The notes under the pieces: model-generated | What the model saw: the letters and a program-made list of their open reading frames with translations, nothing else | What the model was told of the DNA's origin: nothing | The model's database searches: none | NCBI RefSeq assembly: GCF_000212815.1 | Contig: NZ_GL890986.1 | Location: 248,001-312,000, forward strand | Length of the DNA stretch: 64,000 nt | Source: Streptococcus sanguinis SK49 | Lineage (GTDB): Bacteria; Bacillota; Bacilli; Lactobacillales; Streptococcaceae | Direction of reading: 5' to 3' | Made by a program: the position numbers and the translations under genes | In this document: in pieces, positions 30,594 to 41,143 of the stretch | Layout: every line of letters starts with the position of its first letter | How positions within the stretch are numbered: position 1 is the stretch's first letter

Positions 30594-31336
30594 TCAACCT
30601 TCTGCAGGCCGGAGACGGCATCTGTCACCAAAAGAAGATGTCCGTGCTCCTGCAGCACTGCCCGAGTGATATCTGAGTCATCTGCGAATTCACGCATCTT
30701 GGCCAAGAGCCAAGCTGGATAGCGCTCTGGGAAGCCCTCAACATCTACTAAAATCGTCAAATAATAAGCTGAATCATACTTATAAAGCTCTGATAAGTCA
30801 ATCTTATAGTCCACCGTCTGGGCAAAAGCCGCAGCAGCATTAATATCTTCAAAGCGCAGGATATAGTAAATGTAACGCTCTGCATTTTCTGCTGACTGCT
30901 CATCAGCCGCCTCCTGAGAAAGCTGCTCCCTTTCCTCTGCTTCAGCTGTTTCCAAAGATTGGACTGCTTCTATGTCTTCCTTACTTTTTTCAAAAATGCT
31001 CTTTTCCAGTGTCTTGAGGAATTCATCTGGAGACATATGAGACAGCTCATCCATGTCTGGCAGATCTGCCAAATCCTCAAAACTCAGATTCTTATCCAAC
31101 TTAGACTTGGTAACAAAAACATCCACCTTATCTGGCTTAGGCGTCACACGGAAACTCAGCATACCGCTGTCCAAAAAATTATCCGGCATTTCCAACTCAT
31201 CTAAGATAGTATAGAAAAACTCTTCCGTCTTTTCTTGGGGGACCAAGAAATCGGCCATTTCCATGCCGCGCTCTTCCAAATCTTCCAGCTGAATCGTGAT
31301 TTTTATGGTCGAATCACTAATCTGTTTCATTTCCAT
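30584..31336 (-). CDS. mecA: Adaptor protein MecA
   Basis: MecA targets proteins to ClpC for degradation; in streptococci it limits competence by delivering ComX/ComW-type substrates. The 250-residue protein has the N-terminal substrate-binding part (MEMKQISDSTIKI), an acidic linker rich in Glu around residues 110-145, and a C-terminal ClpC-binding domain. The ATG at 31336 follows GAGG seven bases upstream. A near-consensus promoter precedes it, shared with rgpG. Confidence 0.95.
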   Translation of the reverse strand: MEMKQISDSTIKITIQLEDLEERGMEMADFLVPQEKTEEFFYTILDELEMPDNFLDSGMLSFRVTPKPDKVDVFVTKSKLDKNLSFEDLADLPDMDELSHMSPDEFLKTLEKSIFEKSKEDIEAVQSLETAEAEEREQLSQEAADEQSAENAERYIYYILRFEDINAAAAFAQTVDYKIDLSELYKYDSAYYLTILVDVEGFPERYPAWLLAKMREFADDSDITRAVLQEHGHLLLVTDAVSGLQKVECL

Positions 31337-31366
31337 ATCTCTACCTCATACACTTCTAGTCCTACT

Positions 31367-31395
31367 ATTATACTAAAAAATCCCCCGTATTTCAA
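31367..31395 (-). promoter_or_regulatory. mecA-rgpG promoter
   Basis: On the minus strand TTGAAA (31390-31395), a 17-base spacer and TATAAT (31367-31372) form a strong sigma-A promoter about 31 bases upstream of the mecA start. Confidence 0.8.
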
Positions 31396-31440
31396 AAAAT
31401 AGCTAGTATTGGTCTGAAAATGGAAGTTGCAAGAAAAAAA

Positions 31441-31460
31441 CTCTCAGAAAATTCCGAGAG
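31441..31460 (-). terminator. Terminator after uppP
   Basis: An 8-bp stem CTCTCAGA / TCCGAGAG (one wobble pair) followed on the minus strand by a seven-base T-run, about 50 bases beyond the uppP stop. Confidence 0.78.
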
Positions 31461-31511
31461 CTTCTTATTTCACTACATGAGAGAGTCAGGGAAACATTAA
31501 ATTTTCCCCTT

Positions 31512-32354
31512 TTATCCCATCAAAGCTTTGATGGCTGCATAAACCAGAAGCACGCCGCCTAGGCCAATCCGATATTTCCCAAAAATTGTAAAGTCATGCT
31601 TTTTGACGTAGTCTGTCAGGAAACGAATCACGACTAGACTGACACCGAAGGCCACTCCCATGGCAACTAAAAGCAAGAAGATTTGCCCAAATCCCAGACT
31701 GTTCCCATTCTTGATGAACTTGAGAATTTTCCAGCCGCTAGCGCCAAACATAATGGGAATCCCCAGGTAGAAAGTGAACTCTGTCACGACAGAACGACTG
31801 ACACCATTCAGGAGACCGCCGACAATGGTGGCACCAGAACGGCTAGTCCCAGGGAAGAGAGCTAGAATCTGAAAGAGACCAATTTGCAAGGCAGTTTTGT
31901 AAGGAAGAGAAGCTAAATCTGTCACAGCAGGCTCCTCATGCTCGCGCCTTTCCAGATAGATAAAGGCCGCCCCATAGACAATCAGCATCACTGATACAGA
32001 TACTAGATTGTAGAAATGCGCTTCAAACCAATCATCCAAGAATAAGCCGATAACAGCAGCCGGCAAGGCTGCCACGACGACCTTAGCCCAAAGCTGCCAG
32101 GTCTTTTGAACCTGACGTGCTGACTTGCCCGGTTTAAAAGGGTTTAACTTGTCAAAATAGATAACGACAACCGCCAAAATAGCTCCCAGCTGGATAACGA
32201 CATTAAACATTTCCATAAAGGCTGGACTTTGATTCTTAAACTGGATAAAGTCTTGAATCAAAATCAGGTGGCCTGTACTAGAAATCGGCAGCCATTCTGT
32301 GATTCCTTCGATGATTCCGTAAATAATAGAGATAAAAATTTCAATGATAAACAT
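31512..32354 (-). CDS. uppP: Undecaprenyl-diphosphate phosphatase UppP (BacA)
   Basis: UppP dephosphorylates undecaprenyl pyrophosphate, recycling the lipid carrier for cell wall synthesis and giving bacitracin tolerance. I start at the ATG at 32354, eight bases after AGGAG, giving 280 residues ([11 protein letters not shown]); a TTG ten codons upstream lies before the ribosome site. Both family motifs are clear: [15 protein letters not shown] near residue 15 and [15 protein letters not shown] near 163. About eight membrane segments. Extended TGA-TATAAT upstream. Functionally linked to rgpG nearby, which uses the same lipid carrier. Confidence 0.96.
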   Translation of the reverse strand: MFIIEIFISIIYGIIEGITEWLPISSTGHLILIQDFIQFKNQSPAFMEMFNVVIQLGAILAVVVIYFDKLNPFKPGKSARQVQKTWQLWAKVVVAALPAAVIGLFLDDWFEAHFYNLVSVSVMLIVYGAAFIYLERREHEEPAVTDLASLPYKTALQIGLFQILALFPGTSRSGATIVGGLLNGVSRSVVTEFTFYLGIPIMFGASGWKILKFIKNGNSLGFGQIFLLLVAMGVAFGVSLVVIRFLTDYVKKHDFTIFGKYRIGLGGVLLVYAAIKALMG

Positions 32355-32493
32355 AGAATACTCCTGAAACAAGGGTTTACTCAAGGAAAGTCATATATAA
32401 ATTCCCAAAGAGTATTAGGTCTTATTATATCACAATTTCAAGGCTAGGAAAAGCCAGTACTAAGACTTTTCCGGATAGGCAAGGGCTTGTCTA

Positions 32494-34389
32494 TTAGAAA
32501 GCTCCACCGCCTCCGCCGCCTCCGCCACCGGAGAACCCACCACCTGAACTTCCGCCAGAAGAGACAGAGAAATTGCTGGCTGTGGTGGCTACATGGCCGT
32601 AGTTTGAGAAACTGTGCATGCTGCTATAGAAGGCATAGTGCAGGTTAGCCTGAACATAGCTGTCCATAGATGGATTTTCCAAGTGAATCTGACGCAGAGC
32701 CATGACACGGCTGACACGATCTGCATAGCCAAAGAGGGTCGCATAGACCAAGAGACGGTTCCACAAGATAATGCCTTCGATTTCCGTCTTGTCCAGATGG
32801 GCAATATCTCGCAGCATATTTGAAAAACTTCTCCACAGATAGTAATCATGCGTGCCTTCATCATTCAGGACGCCATCTCGCCAATAAAGCTGTGCCTTGC
32901 TAGCAAAAATGCAAATCATAACAAGTCCCACCAGTGCTAAGGGAATATATATCCAGATAAGACTTTCAAAAGCGGCCATATAGACAAACAAAACTCCAAG
33001 AGAGAACAGCAAAACAGCACTAGCTAGAATGATGGCAGTAATCAGCAATCTCTTTTCCTGAACTTTAAGAGGCCGGTAGTGGCCAAAGAGACCCAAACGC
33101 TTGCCCTCAGAACGCACTTCTTTAGATAAGGAGCGCAAACTGTTAGTAAATAAGGACTTGATATTGCTACCTATGTTACGGATATAGGACTCATCCGCAG
33201 AAGACTTGTGCTTATAAATATCTTCTGAAATTTGATAGGCTGAAAAGAGATCTTTGACTTTTGCTTGGGATTGCTTGTTAAAAGCCATGCCCAGAAAACG
33301 TCTCTCAAAGTCTGCCAACCCATCATAAGTCGCAATTTGCAGAACAGGATTTTCAGCATCTCCCTGCAGTAGGAGATTGCCCCTATCCAGCAAGTCTAAC
33401 AAAGTCGCCTGGACCATATTTTCAAAGTTCAGCACTGCCTTGCCGCCCCTAGTCGGGTCGACATCCTCCATGTCCACCGCGTAAATATTTTCCGCCAAGA
33501 CAAGAGGAGACAAGTCCTGAGGAGCCTCATATAGACGGGCATTCTTGGGATAAGACTGCTTAGGCTTGATCTTCTGGGCAAAGACAAAATAAAGGATAGC
33601 AGCTACAAGGATGGCACATAGGAGCAGCAAAGGCATATAAATTTCTCCTAGCTGCCGGTAAAAGACCGTCTTGCGGGCAATCTTTTCTTCTTGAGCTTTA
33701 AAGGTTGGCAAGTAGTCGCTCTCGTCTTCATTCTGGGACACAAGAGAGACCGCTTGTCGATCCCAATAGCCGTGGAGCTCGACATTATCGCCCGAGCCAA
33801 TTCCATTGAGTTTGACCAGATAGTCGGTGCCATCCTTATCCACGAAAGGCTGGGTTCCAAAGTAGCCACTATGAGCAAAAAGCTCGCTCTTATCTGGATT
33901 GCTCAAGCCAGAAACTGTCAAAACGACTTCCCCTATACCCTGGTCCCAGTCGCTGATAGGAGTCCAGTTGAGCTCAGCAATATCCCTGTGAAGAAAAAGG
34001 AGATTTCTCAGCTGCCAAGTTACAGTGACAACAACTCTGTCACCGTCGTTTCCGGAGTTATAGATTTTGACTTCATAGCCATCTCCCAAGTCTTTGACTT
34101 GGGGGTTAATATCCATATCTACCTCACCATTCGTCAGAACCGAGACCGTCGGATTCCCATCAATGGCAAAGCCATTAGGCATCTTTCCAGCAGAGCCCAG
34201 CGACACAATTTGACCATTATAGTCGTCATTAAACTTGTAGGTCACTTTCTCTGTGTAGGTAGCTGTATTGTCCTCACGCAAGGCCAGATCGCCTTGATAG
34301 GATTCAATATCATAGTCAACAGCCGAGACAACCCGACCAAAACAAAGGCAGGAAAATAAAACTAACAGGAGATAAAAATATCGTTTCAT
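32494..34389 (-). CDS. DUF2207 membrane protein with glycine-rich tail
   Basis: A 631-residue surface membrane protein of unknown role. I use the ATG at 34389, preceded by AGAGAGG, rather than a TTG two codons upstream. It has a signal peptide (MKRYFYLLLVLFSCLCFG), an extracellular DUF2207 domain to about residue 240, a membrane helix near 250-270, a cytoplasmic region, and a pair of adjacent membrane helices near 445-490. The last 30 residues are almost only Gly and Ser, ending GGGGGAF. That tail is common in DUF2207 proteins. It lies divergent from the amino-acid ABC transporter and is monocistronic, with an extended -10 at 34421-34426. Confidence 0.85.
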   Translation of the reverse strand: MKRYFYLLLVLFSCLCFGRVVSAVDYDIESYQGDLALREDNTATYTEKVTYKFNDDYNGQIVSLGSAGKMPNGFAIDGNPTVSVLTNGEVDMDINPQVKDLGDGYEVKIYNSGNDGDRVVVTVTWQLRNLLFLHRDIAELNWTPISDWDQGIGEVVLTVSGLSNPDKSELFAHSGYFGTQPFVDKDGTDYLVKLNGIGSGDNVELHGYWDRQAVSLVSQNEDESDYLPTFKAQEEKIARKTVFYRQLGEIYMPLLLLCAILVAAILYFVFAQKIKPKQSYPKNARLYEAPQDLSPLVLAENIYAVDMEDVDPTRGGKAVLNFENMVQATLLDLLDRGNLLLQGDAENPVLQIATYDGLADFERRFLGMAFNKQSQAKVKDLFSAYQISEDIYKHKSSADESYIRNIGSNIKSLFTNSLRSLSKEVRSEGKRLGLFGHYRPLKVQEKRLLITAIILASAVLLFSLGVLFVYMAAFESLIWIYIPLALVGLVMICIFASKAQLYWRDGVLNDEGTHDYYLWRSFSNMLRDIAHLDKTEIEGIILWNRLLVYATLFGYADRVSRVMALRQIHLENPSMDSYVQANLHYAFYSSMHSFSNYGHVATTASNFSVSSGGSSGGGFSGGGGGGGGGAF

Positions 34390-34456
34390 ACTCAACCTCT
34401 CTTTACAGATATTTTGTTCTATTATATCATTTTTATCAAGTAAGGGCTTACTAGGA

Positions 34457-34485
34457 TTGAAAAGAACGGTAATTTTCGATAGAAT
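34457..34485 (+). promoter_or_regulatory. Promoter of the amino-acid ABC operon
   Basis: TTGAAA (34457-34462), a 17-base spacer and TAGAAT (34480-34485) lie 35 bases upstream of the start at 34521, with AGGAG just before the ATG. Confidence 0.7.
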
Positions 34486-34520
34486 AGGAAGAACTATTAT
34501 TAGATAAGCAGGAGAAACCC

Positions 34521-36086
34521 ATGAAGAAATTATTACTCACTTTATTTACAGCCCTCCTGGTCGCCTTCGGAACAGCCCAAGTTATCCAAGCCGATGACTA
34601 TCTGAGAATCGGTATGGAAGCAGCCTACGCCCCCTTCAACTGGACTCAAGATGACGATTCCAACGGTGCTGTAAAAATCGAAGGCACCAACCAATATGCC
34701 AACGGATACGATGTACAGATTGCCAAAAAAATTGCTCAAGAGATGGGCAAGGAACCTCTGGTTGTCAAGACTTCTTGGAATGGCTTGATTCCTGCTCTGA
34801 CCTCCGGCAAAATTGACATGATTATTGCGGGTATGAGTCCAACTGCCGAGCGGAAAAAGGAAATTGCCTTTTCCAACAGTTACTACACCAGCGAACCAGT
34901 TCTCCTAGTTCGTAAAGATGGAAAATATGCATCTGCTAAGACTCTAGAAGACTTCAAAGACGCTAAAGTCACTTCCCAGCAAGGAGTTTATCTCTACAAT
35001 CTCATTGACCAACTGCCTGGTGCCAAAAAAGAAACAGCTATGGGCGATTTTGCTCAGATGCGTCAAGCCTTAGAATCCGGTGTTATTGATGGCTATATCT
35101 CTGAGCGGCCAGAAGCCTTGACTGCCGAGACTGCCAACTCCAACTTCAAAATGATCCAATTTGAGAAAGGCTTTGAAGTCGGCGAAGAAGATGCTTCCAT
35201 TGCCATTGGGATGCGCAAGGATGACAATCGTATCGAGCAAGCCAATGCAGCAATCGCTAAGATTACTACCAATGACCAAGTCAAGCTGATGGATGAGATG
35301 ATTCAGAAACAGCCTGTTGATACGGATAGTGAAACAACGAATGAATCATTCTTCAGTCAAGTTGCTAAGATTCTGGCTGAAAACTGGCCTCAATTCCTAC
35401 GCGGAGCTGGTTTGACCTTGCTCATTTCGATAACAGGAACCATTGCAGGCCTCATCATCGGACTGCTGATTGGCGTTTATCGGACGGCACCAGCTTCTAA
35501 GAATAAACTCCTAGCATCACTGCAAAAAATCTTCGGCTGGTTCTTAAATATCTATATTGAGATTTTCCGCGGAACTCCCATGATTGTTCAGTCCATGGTT
35601 ATCTACTACGGAACAGCCCAGGCTTTCGGAATCTCTATCGACCGAACTATCGCGGCCATTTTCATCGTCTCCATCAACACCGGAGCTTATATGAGTGAGA
35701 TTGTCCGCGGTGGTATCTTTGCCGTTGATAAGGGGCAATTCGAGGCCGCAACAGCACTGGGTATGACCCACGGCCAGACTATGCGCAAGATTGTTCTGCC
35801 TCAGGTCGTCCGCAATATTCTGCCCGCAACCGGTAATGAATTTGTCATCAACATCAAGGATACATCCGTGTTGAACGTTATCTCGGTAGTTGAGCTTTAT
35901 TTCTCTGGAAATACCATCGCTACCCAGACTTACCAGTACTTCCAAACCTTTACTATCATCGCTGTAATCTACTTTGTCCTGACATTCAGCGTGACACGCA
36001 TCCTGCGCTATGTTGAAAAACGCTTTGACACAGACAACTACACGACAGGTGCCAATCAAATGCAGACAGGAGAAGTAAAATCATGA
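34521..36086 (+). CDS. Amino-acid ABC transporter, fused substrate-binding and permease protein
   Basis: A 521-residue fusion of a polar amino acid solute-binding domain and a membrane permease. After a signal peptide (to about residue 24) the family 3 binding domain runs to about residue 260 ([13 protein letters not shown] near 28-40, [15 protein letters not shown] near 106). The permease part (about 280-510) has five membrane segments and the EAA loop ([21 protein letters not shown]). Such fusions are typical of Lactobacillales GlnP-type glutamine/glutamate or arginine importers. The substrate cannot be fixed. It overlaps the ATPase gene by four bases. Confidence 0.93.
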   Translation: MKKLLLTLFTALLVAFGTAQVIQADDYLRIGMEAAYAPFNWTQDDDSNGAVKIEGTNQYANGYDVQIAKKIAQEMGKEPLVVKTSWNGLIPALTSGKIDMIIAGMSPTAERKKEIAFSNSYYTSEPVLLVRKDGKYASAKTLEDFKDAKVTSQQGVYLYNLIDQLPGAKKETAMGDFAQMRQALESGVIDGYISERPEALTAETANSNFKMIQFEKGFEVGEEDASIAIGMRKDDNRIEQANAAIAKITTNDQVKLMDEMIQKQPVDTDSETTNESFFSQVAKILAENWPQFLRGAGLTLLISITGTIAGLIIGLLIGVYRTAPASKNKLLASLQKIFGWFLNIYIEIFRGTPMIVQSMVIYYGTAQAFGISIDRTIAAIFIVSINTGAYMSEIVRGGIFAVDKGQFEAATALGMTHGQTMRKIVLPQVVRNILPATGNEFVINIKDTSVLNVISVVELYFSGNTIATQTYQYFQTFTIIAVIYFVLTFSVTRILRYVEKRFDTDNYTTGANQMQTGEVKS

Positions 36087-36823
36087 CAGAAACTATTTTA
36101 GAAATTAAAAACCTCAAAAAGTCATACGGTGAAAACCAAGTCCTCAAGGACATCTCCCTCACCGTTCATAAAGGAGAAGTGATTTCCATCATCGGCAGTT
36201 CCGGCAGCGGAAAGTCAACCTTCCTGCGCTCCATTAACCTTCTGGAAACACCAACTGGCGGACAGATTTTCTATCGCGGCAAGAATGTCCTGGACGAGAA
36301 TTACGACTTGACCCATTACCGTGAAAAGCTGGGCATGGTCTTTCAGTCTTTCAATCTCTTCGAGAATCTTAATGTCCTAGAAAATACCATCGTCGCTCAG
36401 ACAACTGTCCTGAAAAAAGAACGGTCAGAAGCCGAGAAAATTGCCAAAGAAAACCTCAACAAGGTTGGCATGGGCGAGCAATACTGGCAGGCCAAGCCTA
36501 AGCAACTCTCAGGAGGTCAGAAGCAGCGGGTCGCTATTGCCCGCGCCCTCTCCATGAATCCTGATGCCATCCTCTTTGACGAGCCGACTTCAGCCCTCGA
36601 CCCTGAAATGGTTGGTGAAGTTCTGAAAATCATGAAAGAACTGGCTCAGGAAGGACTGACTATGATAGTCGTAACCCACGAAATGGAATTTGCCCGTGAT
36701 GTCTCCAGCCGAGTTATTTTTATGGATAAGGGCATCATCGCTGAAGCTGGCAGCCCGCAGGATATCTTCACCAATCCCAAAGAAGAAAGAACCAAAGAAT
36801 TCCTGCAACGCTTCCTCAGCTAA
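36083..36823 (+). CDS. Amino-acid ABC transporter ATP-binding protein (GlnQ family)
   Basis: The 246-residue ATPase powers the fused permease encoded just upstream, with which it overlaps by four bases. Walker [10 protein letters not shown] is near residue 37, Q-loop VFQSFNLF near 90, signature [15 protein letters not shown] near 140 and Walker [15 protein letters not shown] near 160. It belongs to the polar amino acid (GlnQ/ArtP) class. A strong terminator follows. Confidence 0.94.
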   Translation: MTETILEIKNLKKSYGENQVLKDISLTVHKGEVISIIGSSGSGKSTFLRSINLLETPTGGQIFYRGKNVLDENYDLTHYREKLGMVFQSFNLFENLNVLENTIVAQTTVLKKERSEAEKIAKENLNKVGMGEQYWQAKPKQLSGGQKQRVAIARALSMNPDAILFDEPTSALDPEMVGEVLKIMKELAQEGLTMIVVTHEMEFARDVSSRVIFMDKGIIAEAGSPQDIFTNPKEERTKEFLQRFLS

Positions 36824-36844
36824 ATTATTTATTTTCAAAAGCAA

Positions 36845-36876
36845 AAAGGAATCTGGATCCAAGTCCAGATTCCTTT
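36845..36876. terminator. Strong terminator between the amino-acid ABC operon and the small HTH gene
   Basis: A 13-bp perfect stem AAAGGAATCTGGA / TCCAGATTCCTTT with a six-base loop is followed by T's on the plus strand; A's before the stem make it usable from the convergent minus-strand gene too. Confidence 0.9.
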
Positions 36877-36916
36877 TTTTATTTAATGAGCAATATCGGT
36901 TGCACAATTTTGAAGT

Positions 36917-37132
36917 TTAGTCTTCAAATTTTTCATGGTTTTTGTCGTAGAAATCAATCAAGCCAAGAGCTGTTTCAAAAGAGATATTTTTCACTTTTGC
37001 ACGTCCTTGAGCAAGAGCAATGATAGACATTTCACGTGCATTTGTTTCTTTACTAATACGGTAACCGGTGATCTTCTTATCACGTACCCAACTAACAACA
37101 GTTTCTACTTTCTCAAAATTAGATTTAGCCAT
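36917..37132 (-). CDS. Small helix-turn-helix protein (71 residues)
   Basis: A 71-residue basic protein with one compact domain. The segment ITGYRISKETNAREM then SIIALAQGRAKVKN looks like a short XRE/Cro-type helix-turn-helix, and the C-terminus (FETALGLIDFYDKN) fits the closing helix. Function is not known. The ATG at 37132 has a GAGGAG ribosome site. It has a near-consensus promoter with a dyad over the -10, and stands alone between two terminated units, which fits a self-regulating DNA-binding protein. Confidence 0.75.
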   Translation of the reverse strand: MAKSNFEKVETVVSWVRDKKITGYRISKETNAREMSIIALAQGRAKVKNISFETALGLIDFYDKNHEKFED

Positions 37133-37153
37133 TTCTTACTCCTCTCTATCTAG

Positions 37154-37193
37154 TTATAGTATTAACTATAATTGTTTTTTAACAGTTTGTCAA
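37154..37193 (-). promoter_or_regulatory. Promoter of the small HTH gene with dyad operator
   Basis: Consensus TTGACA -35 (37188-37193), 17-base spacer and TATAGT -10 (37165-37170) on the minus strand. A dyad TTATAGT-N4-ACTATAA (37154-37171) covers the -10. The sequence elements are direct observations; binding by the gene's own product is inferred. Confidence 0.75.
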
Positions 37194-37239
37194 CTTAAAC
37201 AGACTACTTTCAAAAAAAATAAATAATTCAGAATTTTCT

Positions 37240-38133
37240 TTACTTAGCTTTGAGAGCTGAAAGTATCTGAGTTCGAATACTTTCAACACCTTCTGGATTT
37301 GCTGGAAGGAAGATGGTATTACTACCCGAACTATCTGCAAAATTATTCAGCGTATCCAGGTACTGGTTGGTCAAAAGAATAGACATAATCTGCTCTTCTG
37401 TCAACTCAATATTGGCACCCTTCAATTCCTTGATCGAGTCTGCCAAACCATCCACAATGGCCTTCCGTTGCTCGGCAATACCAACACCATGCAGGCGGTC
37501 TTTCTCAGCTTCCGCAGAAGCAGCGGTCACAATCTTAATCTTATCCGCTTCGGCCAATTCCTGAGCAGCCACGCGCTTACGCTGCGCCGCATTGATTTCG
37601 TTCATAGACTGTTTAACTTCTGCATCTGGTTCAACCTTAGTGATTAATGTTTTAACAATAATATAGCCATAAGTCGACATTTCTTCTGCCACCTGCTTTT
37701 GGACTTCTAGGGCAATTTCGTCCTTCTTTTCAAAGAGCTCGTCCAAGGTCAGTTTTGGAACTGAGGAACGAAGGGCATCTTCAATATAGGACTTAATCTG
37801 AGCTTCTGGCCGCATAAGCTTGTAATAAGCGTCAATCACGTTGTTTTCATTTACACGATATTGAGTCGCAACGTTCATAGTTACGAAAACATTATCCTGT
37901 GTCTTAGTCTCAACGATAATTTCGCTCTGCAACAAACGTAGCTGAACACGAGCCGCTATCTTGTCAATTCCTAATGGAAGACGAAAATTGATGCCGCTGC
38001 TGCTAGTTTTATGATAACGTCCAAACCGTTCAATGATTGCTACAGATTGTTGACGAACCACATAAACCGCACTAAGTATTAAGAATATAAATATTATAAG
38101 CAATATGATAAAGAAGAGTGGAATAAAAAGCAT
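37240..38133 (-). CDS. SPFH/Band 7 (stomatin-like) membrane protein
   Basis: A 297-residue SPFH-domain protein of the stomatin/QmcA type, expected to form rings at functional membrane microdomains and to support membrane protease or protein assembly. I start at the ATG at 38133, eight bases after AAGGAGG; a TTG two codons earlier is too near. One N-terminal membrane helix (residues 3-25, very hydrophobic) is followed by the SPFH domain (VVRQQSVAIIERFGRYHK near 24-42) and a charged Ala/Glu-rich coiled-coil around residues 180-225. No NfeD partner gene is adjacent. Exact role unknown. Confidence 0.88.
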   Translation of the reverse strand: MLFIPLFFIILLIIFIFLILSAVYVVRQQSVAIIERFGRYHKTSSSGINFRLPLGIDKIAARVQLRLLQSEIIVETKTQDNVFVTMNVATQYRVNENNVIDAYYKLMRPEAQIKSYIEDALRSSVPKLTLDELFEKKDEIALEVQKQVAEEMSTYGYIIVKTLITKVEPDAEVKQSMNEINAAQRKRVAAQELAEADKIKIVTAASAEAEKDRLHGVGIAEQRKAIVDGLADSIKELKGANIELTEEQIMSILLTNQYLDTLNNFADSSGSNTIFLPANPEGVESIRTQILSALKAK

Positions 38134-38229
38134 GTTCAAGTCCTCCTTGATTCACTACAATATATTCTACCATATCTAATTTGTAGTTTCAAACAAAAAC
38201 ATAAAAATTAGGCTAAAATATTTTTATAA

Positions 38230-39480
38230 TTAGACCAGCATATTATAGAGTGTTTCATTTCCGTTCAAATTGATAAAGGATGGATCGAACTGCTCAATAC
38301 GGTTAATCAAAGAAGCATAATCATGCTTATCTGCCAGTGAAATACCAATCAAAACCGGCCCCGTTCCCTTGCTTGCCCGCTTGATATATTCAAAACGAGT
38401 AATATCGTCATTAGGCCCCAAAATATCATTCACAAATTCCCTCAGGGCACCCGGACGCTGCGGGAAATTAACCACGAAATAGTGCTTGATACCATCATAA
38501 ATAAGTGCCCGTTCTTCCATCTCTGGCATACGGTTGATGTCATTATTACCACCTGAGATAATGCAGCAGATAGTCTTCCCCTTGATATACTCGCTCAGCA
38601 CTTCCAAAGCAGCAACACTTGCCGCACCAGCTGGCTCTGCGACAATCCCTTGCTTAGAATATAGGTCAATGATGGTCTCTGAAATAAGCCCTTCATCTAC
38701 ACCAATAAGATTTTGAACATTCTTTTGTGTAACCTCATAGGTTGACGCACCGACCTTCTGAACTGCGATACCGTCAGCAAATTTGTCGATTTCTTTAAGC
38801 TTGACCGGACCTCCAGCTTCAAAAGCTGCTTTCATACTACGGGCACCGTTGGCTTCCACACCAATAACTTCGATAGTTGGCTGACTTTCTTTGATATAGG
38901 TTGAGACTCCTGATATCAGGCCGCCGCCGCCAACTGGTACCAAAACTGCATGAAAATCGATAGCTTCTCTCTTGGCCTCGTCTAAGATTTCATAAGCCAC
39001 TGTTCCTTGACCAGCTTGGACATCTTCATTATCAAAAGGATCGATAAAGGTGCGGTTTTCAGCCTTAGTATAGTCAAGCGCTGCCTTAGCCGAAGCATCA
39101 AAGGTATCTCCAACCAGCTTGATATCCACAAATTCACCGCCAAAGAAGCGGACTTGGCCAATCTTCTGCTGAGGAGTCGTGATGGGCATAAAAATAGTTG
39201 CTGGAATTTTCATTTCCTTACAAGTATAGGCCACTCCTTGGGCGTGATTCCCCGCAGAAGCACAGACAACTCCACGCTGGCGCTCCTCTTCATTAAGTTG
39301 AGAAATGGCATAATAAGCCCCACGAAGTTTAAAAGAGCGCACCCGCTGCATATTTTCCTTCTTCAGGTAAATCTTGGCCTGGTACTTCTCCGACAAATAG
39401 TGGTCGTAGTCAAGCGGAGTATTGACAACCACATCTTTTAACACTTTATGAGCATGAGTGATATCTTTTGCTCTGAGCAT
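38230..39480 (-). CDS. ilvA: Threonine dehydratase (biosynthetic)
   Basis: IlvA converts threonine to 2-oxobutyrate, the committed step to isoleucine. The 416-residue PLP enzyme has the cofactor lysine in RSFKLRGAYYA near residue 53, the glycine loop PVGGGGLISG near 184, and a single shortened C-terminal regulatory ACT-like domain (about 325-416), the Firmicutes form. It is the last gene after ilvBNC, about 100 bases from ilvC, and probably shares their transcript and CodY control. Confidence 0.95.
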   Translation of the reverse strand: MLRAKDITHAHKVLKDVVVNTPLDYDHYLSEKYQAKIYLKKENMQRVRSFKLRGAYYAISQLNEEERQRGVVCASAGNHAQGVAYTCKEMKIPATIFMPITTPQQKIGQVRFFGGEFVDIKLVGDTFDASAKAALDYTKAENRTFIDPFDNEDVQAGQGTVAYEILDEAKREAIDFHAVLVPVGGGGLISGVSTYIKESQPTIEVIGVEANGARSMKAAFEAGGPVKLKEIDKFADGIAVQKVGASTYEVTQKNVQNLIGVDEGLISETIIDLYSKQGIVAEPAGAASVAALEVLSEYIKGKTICCIISGGNNDINRMPEMEERALIYDGIKHYFVVNFPQRPGALREFVNDILGPNDDITRFEYIKRASKGTGPVLIGISLADKHDYASLINRIEQFDPSFINLNGNETLYNMLV

Positions 39481-39579
39481 ATTTTTTCCTTCCCTATTCT
39501 TCCAGTTTATTCTCTATCAAGCAAAACAAGGGGCTGGGAATTCGCATTCCTACCCCTAATTTCTTATATGCTCTTTATC

Positions 39580-40635
<1,056 letters not shown>

Positions 40636-40666
40636 TTAGGCGGTTTTAACAAATTAAAGGTTTGAT

Positions 40667-41143
40667 TTAATCTCGGGTAAAGCCTGTTGCTCCAGTCCGA
40701 GCAATATTTTTGATACCATATGGGCGAATGACTCGAAGTAGAGCCTCGCTCTTCTCCGCATCACCAGTCATCTGAACGGTAATGGAGCTAGGTGCTACAT
40801 CCACAACTGTTGCCCGGAATGGCTGGATAATAGACAGAATCTCTGCTCGCTTATCAGCTGGAGCCGAGACCTTAACCAGAATCACTTCACGCTCCAAGTG
40901 AGGACGGTCTGTGATATCTCGAACCCGAATCACATCAATCTGACGATTGAGCTGCTTGATAATCTGCTCAACCTCTGCCAACGAAGCCACATCAATGATG
41001 ATGGTGATACGGGAGACTTCTGGATTTTCTGTCGTTCCGACTGAGATACTCTCAATATTAACCTGACGTCTGGAAAGAACACCCGTGAAGCGGTTCAGAA
41101 CACCCGAACGGTTTTGGAGTTTAGCTGTCAACATTCTACGCAT
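40667..41143 (-). CDS. ilvN: Acetolactate synthase small (regulatory) subunit
   Basis: IlvN binds valine and confers feedback control on IlvB. The 158-residue protein has an N-terminal ACT domain (MLTAKLQNRSGVLNRFTGVL, residues 4-23, where the valine site forms) and a C-terminal domain typical of IlvN. Its start overlaps the ilvB stop by eight bases, assuring coupled synthesis. Confidence 0.97.
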   Translation of the reverse strand: MRRMLTAKLQNRSGVLNRFTGVLSRRQVNIESISVGTTENPEVSRITIIIDVASLAEVEQIIKQLNRQIDVIRVRDITDRPHLEREVILVKVSAPADKRAEILSIIQPFRATVVDVAPSSITVQMTGDAEKSEALLRVIRPYGIKNIARTGATGFTRD

